DNA of 64,000 nucleotides from Brotaphodocola faecis (GTDB lineage Bacteria > Bacillota > Clostridia > Lachnospirales > Lachnospiraceae), in the NCBI RefSeq assembly GCF_040096075.1, contig NZ_JBBMFJ010000004.1, positions 1 through 64,000 on the forward strand. Direction: 5' to 3'. This document shows, piece by piece, positions 24,773 to 33,113 of the stretch (position 1 is its first letter; each line of letters starts with the position of its first letter). A model generated the notes under the pieces. That model searched no databases and was not told the DNA's origin. It was given only the letters and a program-made list of their open reading frames with translations. The translations under genes were made by a program, and so were the position numbers.

Positions 24773-26845
24773 ATGAATCAGCAGCCAATTACCAGCCTGA
24801 AAGGAATTGGAGAGAAGACCGCGAAATTATTTGCGAAGCTGGGCGTGGAGACCGTGGAGGAACTGCTTCACGATTACCCGCGCGCTTATGATGCCTATGA
24901 GGAACCGGTTCCCATTGGAAATTTGCGGGAGAAGGGTATGTTTGCGGTATCCGGCCAGCTTATGAAGACGCCGTCCGTGCGCCGGTTTCAGAATATCCAG
25001 GTTATTATCACCGATGTGCGGGATATGACGGGAACTCTGCAGCTGACCTGGTACAATATGCCCTATTTGCGCAATGTCCTGCAGATGGGACAGATCCTGG
25101 TGTTCCGCGGCCGCGTGGTGAAGAAAAGCGGCCGGCTGACCATGGAGCATCCGGAGGTGTTCACACCGGAACAGTACCGGAGCGTCATGCATTCCATGCA
25201 GCCGGTGTACGGCCAGACAAAGGGACTGGGTAATAAGGCCATCACCCGGGCCGTACAGCAGGCGTTAGAGCAGCGGCAGATGGAACGGGAATACTTACCC
25301 GAGGAACTTCGCAGCCGCTATGAGCTTGCGGAATACAACTATGCCATTGAGCATATTCATTTTCCGGCAGATAAAAAAGAACTGCTTTTTGCCAGAAAAC
25401 GCCTGGTGTTTGATGAGTTTTTGTTCTTTCTGCTTTCCGTGCGCCGCTTAAAAGAAAAACGCCAGGATTTGAAAAGCAAATATGTGATTCCGCGGTCGCC
25501 GGAGGTGGATAACCTTCTGGCGTCTCTGCCCTATGAGCTTACCGGCGCCCAGAAAAAGGTGCTGGAAGAGGTGCGGAAGGATCTGGAAAGCGGTCTGGTC
25601 ATGAACCGTCTGGTGCAGGGAGACGTGGGATCCGGCAAAACCATAGTGGCGGTGCTGGCCCTTTTGGAGACCGCCATGAACGGCTGCCAGGGTGCCATGA
25701 TGGCACCGACCGAGGTCCTGGCAAAACAGCATTACGAGTCCATTACCAGCCTGTTTTCCACATACGGCATCGACAAACAGGTGGTGCTGGTAACCGGCTC
25801 CATGACGGCAAAGGAAAAGAGGCTGGCTTATGGAAAGATTGCTTCCCATGAGGCAGATATCATCGTGGGAACCCATGCCCTGATCCAGGACAAGGTGCAT
25901 TACGACCGCCTGGCCCTGGTCATCACCGATGAGCAACACCGGTTTGGCGTGGGACAGCGGGAAGCTTTGGGCAACAAGGGCAGCGAGACAGATCCGGAAC
26001 TGACACCCCATGTGCTGGTTATGAGTGCTACCCCGATTCCGCGGACTCTGGCTATTATTCTGTACGGGGATCTGGATATCTCCATCATTGATGAGATGCC
26101 GGCAGAGCGTCTCCCCATTAAAAACTGTGTGGTGGACACCGGGTACCGGGATAAGGCGTACCAGTTCATTGCCAGGGAGATTGCCGCCGGGCGCCAGGCT
26201 TATGTCATCTGTCCGATGGTAGAAGAGAGTGAGATGATCGAGGCGGAAAATGTTCTGGATTACACCAGGCTTCTGCGGGAAAAGCTGCCCGCCGGCATTA
26301 CCGTGGAGTATCTGCACGGAAAGATGAAGGGCAAAGAAAAAAATCAGATCATGGAGCGTTTTGCCTCCGGCGAGATTCAGGTGCTGGTCTCCACCACGGT
26401 TGTAGAGGTCGGTGTTAACGTGCCCAATGCCACAGTTATGATGATCGAAAACGCGGAACGGTTCGGACTGGCCCAGCTTCATCAGCTTCGCGGCCGCGTA
26501 GGCCGCGGCGCGCATCAGTCCTACTGCATTATGGTTAACTGCTCCGATCAGGATGGAACCCAGGAGCGGCTGGATATCTTAAATCGCTCCAACGATGGCT
26601 TCTACATTGCTTCTGAGGACCTGAAACTGCGCGGCCCCGGCGACTTCTTCGGCCTGCGCCAGAGTGGCGACATGGAATTCAAAATCGCAGATATCTTCAC
26701 CGATGCCAATCTGTTAAAGACTGTATCCGAAGAAGTAAACCGCATCCTGGAGCGTGACCCAAACCTGGAGCAGGAGGACTACCGGGCGTTAAGAGATCGG
26801 TTGGATGTATATTTAAGTAAAAGTTACGACAAACTGAATCTGTAG
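24773..26845 (+). CDS. recG: ATP-dependent DNA helicase RecG
   Basis: A 690-residue helicase that remodels stalled replication forks and Holliday junctions. It has the N-terminal wedge domain, Walker A GDVGSGKT (283-290), the DEQH box (386-389), MSATPIPRT (motif III), and VVEVGVNVPNATVMMIENAERFGLAQLHQLRGRVGRG (motifs V-VI). The second ATG (24773) is chosen because AGGAG at 24761-24765 is only one base from the first. Its place after asp23-fakA matches Bacillus. Confidence 0.96.
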   Translation: MNQQPITSLKGIGEKTAKLFAKLGVETVEELLHDYPRAYDAYEEPVPIGNLREKGMFAVSGQLMKTPSVRRFQNIQVIITDVRDMTGTLQLTWYNMPYLRNVLQMGQILVFRGRVVKKSGRLTMEHPEVFTPEQYRSVMHSMQPVYGQTKGLGNKAITRAVQQALEQRQMEREYLPEELRSRYELAEYNYAIEHIHFPADKKELLFARKRLVFDEFLFFLLSVRRLKEKRQDLKSKYVIPRSPEVDNLLASLPYELTGAQKKVLEEVRKDLESGLVMNRLVQGDVGSGKTIVAVLALLETAMNGCQGAMMAPTEVLAKQHYESITSLFSTYGIDKQVVLVTGSMTAKEKRLAYGKIASHEADIIVGTHALIQDKVHYDRLALVITDEQHRFGVGQREALGNKGSETDPELTPHVLVMSATPIPRTLAIILYGDLDISIIDEMPAERLPIKNCVVDTGYRDKAYQFIAREIAAGRQAYVICPMVEESEMIEAENVLDYTRLLREKLPAGITVEYLHGKMKGKEKNQIMERFASGEIQVLVSTTVVEVGVNVPNATVMMIENAERFGLAQLHQLRGRVGRGAHQSYCIMVNCSDQDGTQERLDILNRSNDGFYIASEDLKLRGPGDFFGLRQSGDMEFKIADIFTDANLLKTVSEEVNRILERDPNLEQEDYRALRDRLDVYLSKSYDKLNL

Positions 26846-26898
26846 TTTAGCCAGTAACGTAGACAGAGGACTGATTGATCATTGTCTGAAAAAAGTGG

Positions 26899-26927
26899 TT
26901 GACAAATCCGTTCTGCCGCATTATGAT
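26899..26927 (+). promoter_or_regulatory. Promoter of the T-box/trpXYZ transcript
   Basis: Consensus TTGACA (26899-26904), 17-base spacer, TATGAT (26922-26927). Transcription should start near 26934. Confidence 0.88.
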
Positions 26928-26933
26928 AAGTAC

Positions 26934-27228
26934 CAACAAAGACAAACCGATGAGAAAGAGGAGTAAGCACTTCGCTGATATCACAGAGAGCTGCAGGCGG
27001 TGGGATTGCAGTATGGACGGAATTGCTGAATGGACTTTCGAGGGCAGATCTGAAACCGGAGTAAAACACATAGCAGGGAGTAGGGACTGACGGAAACCGC
27101 AACCGTTACCTGGCGGCGTATATGTTAGTATATGGGTGAGTGGGTGCAAACCAATTTGAGTGGTACCGCGGATTAAGTAAATTCGTCTCAAATACAGAGT
27201 GAAATCTGTATTTGAGACTTTTTTTGTT
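26934..27228 (+). ncRNA. T-box leader riboswitch, probably tryptophan-specific
   Basis: This leader senses uncharged tRNA. Seen in order: the AGTA part of the stem-I loop E (26962-26965), a distal stem CTGCA/TGCAG with a GGCGGTGGG loop (26991-27011), GAA then TGG-A-CTTTC (27028-27038) as the specifier region, the T-box core GAGTGGTACCGCGG (27158-27171), and a terminator GTCTCAAATACAGA/TCTGTATTTGAGAC with seven T (27187-27228). TGG (27031-27033) followed by a purine and CTTT matches the usual codon-A-CUUU layout and means Trp; GGA (Gly), one base on, is the alternative. The ABC genes downstream fit Trp. Confidence 0.92.
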
Positions 27229-27343
27229 CCATAAACCACCGGTTGGAAAAATAAGCATCCGGCCGAAAAAGGTTGTCCTTGTGAAGAAACGAAAGAGTTA
27301 CGAAAACAATGAAAAACCGAAAGGCAAACAGGAGGAAAAGATT

Positions 27344-28435
27344 ATGAGAAAAAGTGTGAAGGTTATGGCAGCAGCAATGGCAGCAATGATGGCGTTAGCA
27401 GGATGCGGAAGCAAGACCGCAGAGACCACCGCAGCAGATACAACAGCAGCAGAGACCACCGCAGAGGCAGCATCCGAGGAGACTACCACAGAAGCAGCAG
27501 GTGTGGAGCTTGCAGATGGCGAATACACCGTAGGCATTGGCCAGTTCGCGGAGCACGGCTCCTTAGACAACTGCCGTACCGGATTTTTACAGGGCCTGGC
27601 AGATGAGGGCATTGTGGAAGGCAGGAACCTGACTGTCCTTTACGAGAACGCACAGGCAGACGGCGGCACCGCAAGCCAGATCATGAACAACTTCCTTTCC
27701 AAGAAAGCAGATCTGATCTGTGCCATTGCAACTCCGATCGCCCAGAGCGCTTACAGCGCAGCGAAGGACGCAGGCGTTCCGGTTATCTACACCGCAGTGA
27801 CTGATCCGGTTCTGGCAGAGCTTGCAAACGCAGACGGAACTCCGGTTGGTGAGATCACCGGTACCAGTGATAAGCTTCCGGTTGAGAGCCAGTTACAGAT
27901 GATCCGTACCATGCTTCCGGATGCAAAGACCATCGGCATCATGTACAGCACCAGCGAGATCAACTCTGTTTCCGCTATCGAAGAATACAAGGAAGCAGCA
28001 CCGGAGTATGGCTTTGAGATCGTAGAGAGCGGCATTTCTTCTACCGCAGACATCCCGTTAGCAGCAGATGCCCTGGTAGAGAAAGTAGACTGCATCAACA
28101 ACTTAACCGATAACACCGTAGTAAGCTCCCTTCCGGTTATTCTGGATAAGGCAGCAAAGAAAAACATTCCGGTATTCGGAAGTGAGATCGAGCAGGTTAA
28201 GATCGGCTGCCTGGCAGCAGTTGGACTGGACTATGTAAGCCTTGGCGAGCAGACCGGTAAGATGGCAGCAAAAGTATTAAAGGGTGAGAAGAAAGCAAGC
28301 GAGATGAATTTCGAAGTCATCGAAGAGGCAGCTTTCTACGGCAACAACAAAGTAGCAGAAAATCTTGGCATCACCATTCCGGCAGAGCTTTCCGACAATG
28401 CGGCAGCACTGTTCGATGAGATTACAACCAACTAG
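27344..28435 (+). CDS. trpX: ABC transporter substrate-binding lipoprotein (TrpX-like)
   Basis: A 363-residue lipoprotein with a signal peptide and lipobox LAGC (Cys21), then an Ala/Thr/Glu-rich linker (about 25-55), then a periplasmic-binding-type fold of the PF04392 family (VGIGQFAEHGSLDNCRTGFLQGL..., TSDKLPVESQLQMI, TVVSSLPVILDKA). It captures the substrate outside the membrane. Such proteins with T-box leaders reading UGG were named trpX; tryptophan or a related compound is inferred from the leader, not from the protein. The ATG 27344 has GGAGG upstream. It is the first gene of trpXYZ. Confidence 0.85.
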   Translation: MRKSVKVMAAAMAAMMALAGCGSKTAETTAADTTAAETTAEAASEETTTEAAGVELADGEYTVGIGQFAEHGSLDNCRTGFLQGLADEGIVEGRNLTVLYENAQADGGTASQIMNNFLSKKADLICAIATPIAQSAYSAAKDAGVPVIYTAVTDPVLAELANADGTPVGEITGTSDKLPVESQLQMIRTMLPDAKTIGIMYSTSEINSVSAIEEYKEAAPEYGFEIVESGISSTADIPLAADALVEKVDCINNLTDNTVVSSLPVILDKAAKKNIPVFGSEIEQVKIGCLAAVGLDYVSLGEQTGKMAAKVLKGEKKASEMNFEVIEEAAFYGNNKVAENLGITIPAELSDNAAALFDEITTN

Positions 28436-28479
28436 GACTTATATAATAGAAAGAAGTCCTTAGAAATCGGAGGAAACAC

Positions 28480-29364
28480 ATGTCTATCATCATTGGCGTC
28501 ATCGAGGAAGGTTTGATCTACGCGATCATGGCACTCGGCTTATATATTACCTACAAAATCCTGGATTTCCCGGATCTGTCTGTGGACGGCACGTTCCCGA
28601 TGGGAGCGGCTGTCACAGCCATGCTGATCTTAAAGGGCGTACATCCGGCCCTGACTCTGGTCTTAAGCTTTGCGGCAGGACTGCTGGCCGGATGCATCAC
28701 CGGCCTGATCCATGTTAAATTGAAGGTGCGGGATCTTCTCTCGGGCATCATCATGATGACAGCGCTTTACTCTGTGAACCTCCGGATTGCCGGAAAGGCA
28801 AACCTGCCGATCTTCAGCAAGGAAACCATTTTTGAGAACGCGTTTCTGGAGTCAGTTGTACCAGCGGCATTGGATCCGTATCTGGTGAGCATCATCCTGT
28901 TTGTGATCGTTCTGATCTGCAAACTGCTGCTGGACCTCTTCTTAAAGACCCGCGCCGGATATCTGCTGCGGGCAGTTGGCGACAACGAGGTGTTAGTTAC
29001 TTCCCTGGCAAAGGATAAGGGCATGGTCAAGATTCTGGGCCTGGCTCTGGCCAATGGCTTTGTAGCTCTGGCTGGCTGTGTATACTGCCAGCAGAAAGGA
29101 TTCTTCGAAGTCAGCACCGGTACCGGCACTATGGTCATCGGCCTGGCCAGCGTTATCATCGGAACCAAACTGTTAAAGCGGTTCCGCAGCGTGAAGGCAA
29201 CCACTGCAGTGATTTTCGGTTCCATCGTTTACAAGGCCTGCGTATCCCTGGCTATTGCCCTGGGTATGGCGGCATCGGACTTAAAGCTGATCACAGCAGT
29301 CCTGTTCTTGATTATTCTGGTTGCCAGCAACCGAAAGGAAAGGAAGGTAAAGGCACATGCTTGA
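28480..29364 (+). CDS. trpY: ABC transporter permease (TrpY-like)
   Basis: A 294-residue integral membrane protein with 8-9 hydrophobic helices, of the branched-chain/ribose-type permease superfamily (PF02653). The stretch YITYKILDFPDLSVDGTFPMGAA near the N-terminus is typical of the TrpY-type permeases next to PF04392 binding proteins. Ribosome site CGGAGG. It overlaps the ATPase gene by 8 bases and follows the binding protein by 44, so the three form one transcript under the T-box. Confidence 0.87.
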   Translation: MSIIIGVIEEGLIYAIMALGLYITYKILDFPDLSVDGTFPMGAAVTAMLILKGVHPALTLVLSFAAGLLAGCITGLIHVKLKVRDLLSGIIMMTALYSVNLRIAGKANLPIFSKETIFENAFLESVVPAALDPYLVSIILFVIVLICKLLLDLFLKTRAGYLLRAVGDNEVLVTSLAKDKGMVKILGLALANGFVALAGCVYCQQKGFFEVSTGTGTMVIGLASVIIGTKLLKRFRSVKATTAVIFGSIVYKACVSLAIALGMAASDLKLITAVLFLIILVASNRKERKVKAHA

Positions 29365-30130
29365 GTTAAACCACATTCATAAATATTACAATGCGGGTAC
29401 GGTCAATGAGATGTGCCTGTTCAACGATTTTTCCCTTTCTATTGAAGACGGGCAGTTTGTATCGGTGGTGGGATCCAACGGTTCCGGCAAGACCTCTATG
29501 CTGAACTTAATCTGCGGAAGCATTCCGCTGGATGCAGGACAGATTAAAATCGGAAATGAAGATATCACGAACATGCCGGAGTTTAAGCGGCAGAAACGCA
29601 TTGGCCGCGTGTACCAGAACCCGGCTATGGGAACCTGTCCGTCCATGACCATTCTGGAAAATATGGCTCTGGCAGATAACAAGGGCAAGCCCTTTAACCT
29701 GCGCCCGGGCACCAACCGTCAGCGGGTGGAGTTTTACCGGGAACAGCTTCATATGCTGGGACTGGGACTGGAGGATAAGATGGATGTGAAGGTTGGTGTG
29801 CTTTCCGGCGGCCAGCGCCAGGCTATGGCACTGCTCATGTCCACCATGACTCCGATTGAGTTCCTGATTCTGGATGAGCACACCGCAGCGCTGGATCCGA
29901 AAACCGCAGACATCATTATGGAACTGACCGACAAGGTGGTAAAAGAGAAACATCTCACCACCATCATGGTTACCCACAATCTGCGTTACGCCGTGGAGTA
30001 CGGCAACCGCCTGCTGATGATGCATCAGGGGCACGCCATCATTGACAAGGCCGGTGAGGAAAAGAAACAGATCCAGATTGAGCACATCCTGGATAAGTTC
30101 AATGAAATCAGCATTGAATGCGGCAACTGA
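29357..30130 (+). CDS. trpZ: ABC transporter ATP-binding protein (TrpZ-like)
   Basis: A 257-residue ATPase energising the importer. Walker A GSNGSGKT (39-46), signature LSGGQ (149-153), Walker B FLILDEHTAALD (Glu174) and H-loop VTHN are all intact. The start overlaps the permease gene by 8 bases. It is the last gene of the trpXYZ-like operon; an inverted repeat 24 bases downstream can act as terminator. Confidence 0.9.
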   Translation: MLELNHIHKYYNAGTVNEMCLFNDFSLSIEDGQFVSVVGSNGSGKTSMLNLICGSIPLDAGQIKIGNEDITNMPEFKRQKRIGRVYQNPAMGTCPSMTILENMALADNKGKPFNLRPGTNRQRVEFYREQLHMLGLGLEDKMDVKVGVLSGGQRQAMALLMSTMTPIEFLILDEHTAALDPKTADIIMELTDKVVKEKHLTTIMVTHNLRYAVEYGNRLLMMHQGHAIIDKAGEEKKQIQIEHILDKFNEISIECGN

Positions 30131-30153
30131 GTTTAGAATACTTTTATACACGG

Positions 30154-30206
30154 AATACACCTCTTGTGCTATACTGTTATTTAGTAGAGAGAGGTGTATT
30201 TTTTAT
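30154..30206 (+). promoter_or_regulatory. 11-bp inverted repeat: terminator overlapping the kinase promoter and ribosome site
   Basis: AATACACCTCT (30154-30164) and AGAGGTGTATT (30190-30200) are perfect reverse complements, followed by TTTTTT (30199-30204). In read-through RNA from trpXYZ they make a terminator-like hairpin. Between the arms lies a possible -10 box, TATACT (30170-30175), and the right arm contains the ribosome site AGAGGTG of the kinase gene. RNA begun at the inner promoter would lack the left arm. Confidence 0.65.
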
Positions 30207-31320
30207 GAAATTAAAAACGCGTCTTGCCATTGCTTTTGTAACATTCAGCGTCCTTCCCATTCTGTTTGTGGGGCTCATGCTATCGGTAGGCCGTCTGTTT
30301 ATGGTCTACCGGATGGACGAGTTCGGACCGGAAGTAAAAACGATGGTGGCTCAGCTGATAATCACGGCTGTGCTGATGCTCATGTTTATCTGTGGTTCCC
30401 TGACCATCTGGGTGTATCGATCCATTTTGCGGCCGTTAAGCAAGCTTCAGGAAGCGACCCGCAAGATCCGGGACGGCAATCTGGATTTCACCCTGGATAT
30501 CGAGGAAGATGATGAAATCGGGGAGTTGTGCCAGGATTTTGAGGAGATGCGCATCCGCTTAAAGGAGAGCGCGGAGCAGAAAATCCAGTATGATAATGAA
30601 AATAAGGAGCTCATCAGCAATATTTCACATGATTTAAAAACGCCTATTACGGCCATCAAAGGCTATGTGGAGGGGATTCTGGACGGCGTGGCTTCCTCAC
30701 CGGAGAAGCTGGACAAATATATCCGCACCATCTATAACAAGGCCAACGACATGGACCGGCTGATTGACGAGCTGACCTTTTATTCCAAAATCGACACCAA
30801 CAAGATTCCGTACACGTTCAATAAGATCAATGTCAACAGCTATTTCCGTGACTGTGCGGAGGAGGTTGGTCTGGATATGGAATCCCGGGGCATCGAACTG
30901 GGGTATTTTAACTATGTCAATGAAGACGTGGAGGTTATTGCCGACGCGGAGCAAATGAAGCGTGTCATCAATAACATCATCAGCAACTCCGTCAAATATC
31001 TGGATAAGCCAAAGGGTATCATCAACATCCGCATCAAGGATGTGGGCGATTTCATTCAGGTAGAGATCGAGGACAACGGCCGGGGCATTGCCACGAAGGA
31101 TTTGCCTTATATTTTTGACCGGTTCTACCGCACGGATTCTTCACGGAATTCGTCCAAGGGCGGAAGCGGCATCGGCCTTTCCATTGTGAAGAAGATCATT
31201 GAAGATCATGGCGGCCGTATCTGGGCCACCAGCAAAGAAGGAATCGGCACGGAGATGCATTTTGTGCTGAGAAAATATCAGGAGGTGATACAAAATGAGC
31301 AGCAGAATTCTGATCATTGA
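30205..31320 (+). CDS. Sensor histidine kinase (HAMP, membrane-bound)
   Basis: A 371-residue sensor kinase with two membrane helices (about 8-30 and 48-72) around a very short external loop, a HAMP linker, the phospho-acceptor SHDLKTPI (His142), N box NNIISNSVKY (about 258), G1 DNGRGI (290), F box FDRFYRTD and G2 GGSGIGLSIVKK (about 319). With so little extracytoplasmic sequence it probably senses a membrane state or a partner. The ATG 30205 is chosen by the AGAGGTG site. Its 3' end overlaps the response-regulator gene by 26 bases. Confidence 0.9.
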   Translation: MKLKTRLAIAFVTFSVLPILFVGLMLSVGRLFMVYRMDEFGPEVKTMVAQLIITAVLMLMFICGSLTIWVYRSILRPLSKLQEATRKIRDGNLDFTLDIEEDDEIGELCQDFEEMRIRLKESAEQKIQYDNENKELISNISHDLKTPITAIKGYVEGILDGVASSPEKLDKYIRTIYNKANDMDRLIDELTFYSKIDTNKIPYTFNKINVNSYFRDCAEEVGLDMESRGIELGYFNYVNEDVEVIADAEQMKRVINNIISNSVKYLDKPKGIINIRIKDVGDFIQVEIEDNGRGIATKDLPYIFDRFYRTDSSRNSSKGGSGIGLSIVKKIIEDHGGRIWATSKEGIGTEMHFVLRKYQEVIQNEQQNSDH

Positions 31321-31987
31321 AGACGAGACCAGCATCGCGGAGCTTGAGAAGGATTATCTGGAGTTAAGCGGTTTTGAAGTAGAACTGGAGGAGCAGGGAG
31401 ATGTGGGCCTGGAGCGGGCCTTGAACGAAGATTTTGATCTTCTGATATTGGACCTGATGCTTCCGGGCATGGACGGTTTTGAGATTTGCAAGCGGTTCCG
31501 GGAAGTCAAGAACACGCCCATCATCATGATTTCCGCAAAGAAGGACGATATCGACAAGATCCGGGGCTTGGGCCTGGGAGCGGATGATTACATGACCAAG
31601 CCCTTCAGCCCCAGTGAGATGGTGGCTCGGGTCAAAGCCCATCTGGCCCGCTATGAGCGCCTGATCGGAAGCGGAAGCCCGGAGAACGAGATCATTGAGA
31701 TCCGCGGCCTGAAAATCGACAAGACCGCCCGCAGAGTCTGGGTGAACGGCGAGGAGAAGAACTTTACCACCAAGGAGTTCGACCTCTTAACCTTCCTGGC
31801 CCAGAATCCGAACCATGTATACACGAAGGAAGAACTGTTCCGGGAAATCTGGGATATGGATTCCATCGGAGATATTGCTACGGTAACCGTGCACATCAAA
31901 AAGATTCGTGAAAAAATCGAGTTCAATACTGCGAAACCGCAGTATATTGAGACCATCTGGGGCGTGGGATACCGGTTCAAGGTATAA
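31295..31987 (+). CDS. OmpR/PhoB-family response regulator
   Basis: A 230-residue regulator: receiver domain with the acidic pair (IEDE), phosphorylated Asp53 (LLILDLMLPGMDGF) and the conserved lysine in ISAKKDD, then a winged-helix DNA-binding domain (RRVWVNGEEKNFTTKEFDLLTFL..., VTVHIKKIREKIE). Ribosome site GGAGGTG lies inside the kinase gene and the two overlap, as in cognate pairs. The following L,D-transpeptidase gene, 21 bases on, is likely in the same transcript and may be a target. Confidence 0.93.
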   Translation: MSSRILIIEDETSIAELEKDYLELSGFEVELEEQGDVGLERALNEDFDLLILDLMLPGMDGFEICKRFREVKNTPIIMISAKKDDIDKIRGLGLGADDYMTKPFSPSEMVARVKAHLARYERLIGSGSPENEIIEIRGLKIDKTARRVWVNGEEKNFTTKEFDLLTFLAQNPNHVYTKEELFREIWDMDSIGDIATVTVHIKKIREKIEFNTAKPQYIETIWGVGYRFKV

Positions 31988-32008
31988 TAAGGAAACGGAG
32001 GATAACGT

Positions 32009-32845
32009 ATGGGAATCCATGCAGGAATTTATATGGCAGCGGCAATTTTGTCCGCGCCGGTTTTGACAGCGGGAGGCGGACAGAGCCAGGCAAATATTAG
32101 TTTTGACGCACCGCAGCAGAGCGGAAGCGGGGAGGCAGGAAATCAGATGGAAAATAAAACAGATACGGCAGCAGTATCAGCCCAGGCAGGAACAGCGGAC
32201 GCATCACGCTTTGTGCTTCCGGAAGAAGCAAGGGTACTGGTGATCGTGGAAGGAACCGGCGGTACTGGCTGTAATGTTTACGCTTTTGAGCGGAGCAGCG
32301 CGGCAGGAACCTGGGAGAAACGGCTGGAGACCACCGGGCATCTCGGCATGAACGGCATGAGCAGCCACCGCCATTCCGGTGACAAGACCACGCCAATCGG
32401 TGTATTTAAAATGAATACCCCCTTCGGTCAGGCCAAAGCCCTGGAGGGGTTCCCTTCCGATTATATTCAGGTAGATGACACTTATGTTTGGGAGGATGAC
32501 ACCAACAAGATGAGCCGTGACCTTTCCAAAGAAGGCGAGCGGGTCGGCAGCAGCGGCTATGCCGGATATTACGATTACGCCATAGATGCCGGATTCAATC
32601 CGAACGGCATTAAAAATCAGGGTTCCGCGCTGTTCTTACACTGCTCCGGTGAGTTTAAGAATTACACCTCCGGCTGTGTAGCCATCGAGAAAGATCAGAT
32701 GGCCCAGATCATGAAGCTGTACGGTAAGTATGGCAGCGGCGCGTCGTTTATCGCGCAGGCGCCGAAGGGAACATTTGAGCAGATTTATAATACCTATGGA
32801 ACGAACCAGGGACTGTCGCCGGAGGGAAACTTCCAGGAATTGTGA
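32009..32845 (+). CDS. Secreted L,D-transpeptidase-like (YkuD) protein
   Basis: A 278-residue exported protein. The first 22 residues are hydrophobic like a signal peptide, then a low-complexity Gln/Ala/Ser stretch (to about 65) and a YkuD-type domain with the catalytic signature HCSGEFKNYTSGC (His211, Cys223), preceded by HSGDKTTPIGVF. Such enzymes form 3-3 cross-links in peptidoglycan or trim cell-wall peptides. It follows the response regulator by 21 bases with a CGGAGG site, suggesting the two-component system controls wall remodelling. Confidence 0.85.
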   Translation: MGIHAGIYMAAAILSAPVLTAGGGQSQANISFDAPQQSGSGEAGNQMENKTDTAAVSAQAGTADASRFVLPEEARVLVIVEGTGGTGCNVYAFERSSAAGTWEKRLETTGHLGMNGMSSHRHSGDKTTPIGVFKMNTPFGQAKALEGFPSDYIQVDDTYVWEDDTNKMSRDLSKEGERVGSSGYAGYYDYAIDAGFNPNGIKNQGSALFLHCSGEFKNYTSGCVAIEKDQMAQIMKLYGKYGSGASFIAQAPKGTFEQIYNTYGTNQGLSPEGNFQEL

Positions 32846-32868
32846 AAACCAGCAGTATCCGGAGTGTT

Positions 32869-32898
32869 CTGCCAGATTGCACACTGCCAGATTGCACT
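32869..32898 (+). repeat. Tandem 15-base direct repeat
   Basis: CTGCCAGATTGCACA (32869-32883) is followed immediately by CTGCCAGATTGCACT (32884-32898), 14 of 15 identical. It lies just upstream of the helicase promoter. Confidence 0.85.
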
Positions 32899-32909
32899 CG
32901 AAAAGAAAA

Positions 32910-32938
32910 TTGACATTCCAAAATCCGTATGTTAGAAT
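32910..32938 (+). promoter_or_regulatory. DEAD-box helicase promoter
   Basis: Consensus TTGACA (32910-32915), 17-base spacer, TAGAAT (32933-32938). Transcription should start near 32945, giving a leader of about 170 bases. Confidence 0.85.
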
Positions 32939-32952
32939 ACAAAATTGTGCTG

Positions 32953-32990
32953 AAGAAGATTCAGAATACCATCCTGAATCTTCTTTTTTC
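32953..32990 (+). terminator. Intrinsic terminator inside the helicase leader (attenuator-like)
   Basis: A perfect 12-bp stem, AAGAAGATTCAG (32953-32964) with CTGAATCTTCTT (32974-32985), followed by TTTTTT. It starts only about 8 bases after the predicted transcription start and 120 bases before the helicase gene. It could also end transcripts from the L,D-transpeptidase gene. Confidence 0.85.
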
Positions 32991-33113
32991 ATGTGATTGT
33001 GTGCAAAAATCTGTCGGTGGCAGGTGTTTGCATGCCTGAGACCGAGGTGTTCCCCCACTGGAACAAACTTTCGGAAACCCGAAAACAGATTGTAAATAGA
33101 ATGAGGAAAATGA

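Noticed and set aside
25448..26515. 355-codon minus-strand frame opposite recG
   Set aside because: Antisense shadow of an intact RecG; composition is rich in His, Gly and Leu typical of such shadows and there is no start signal.
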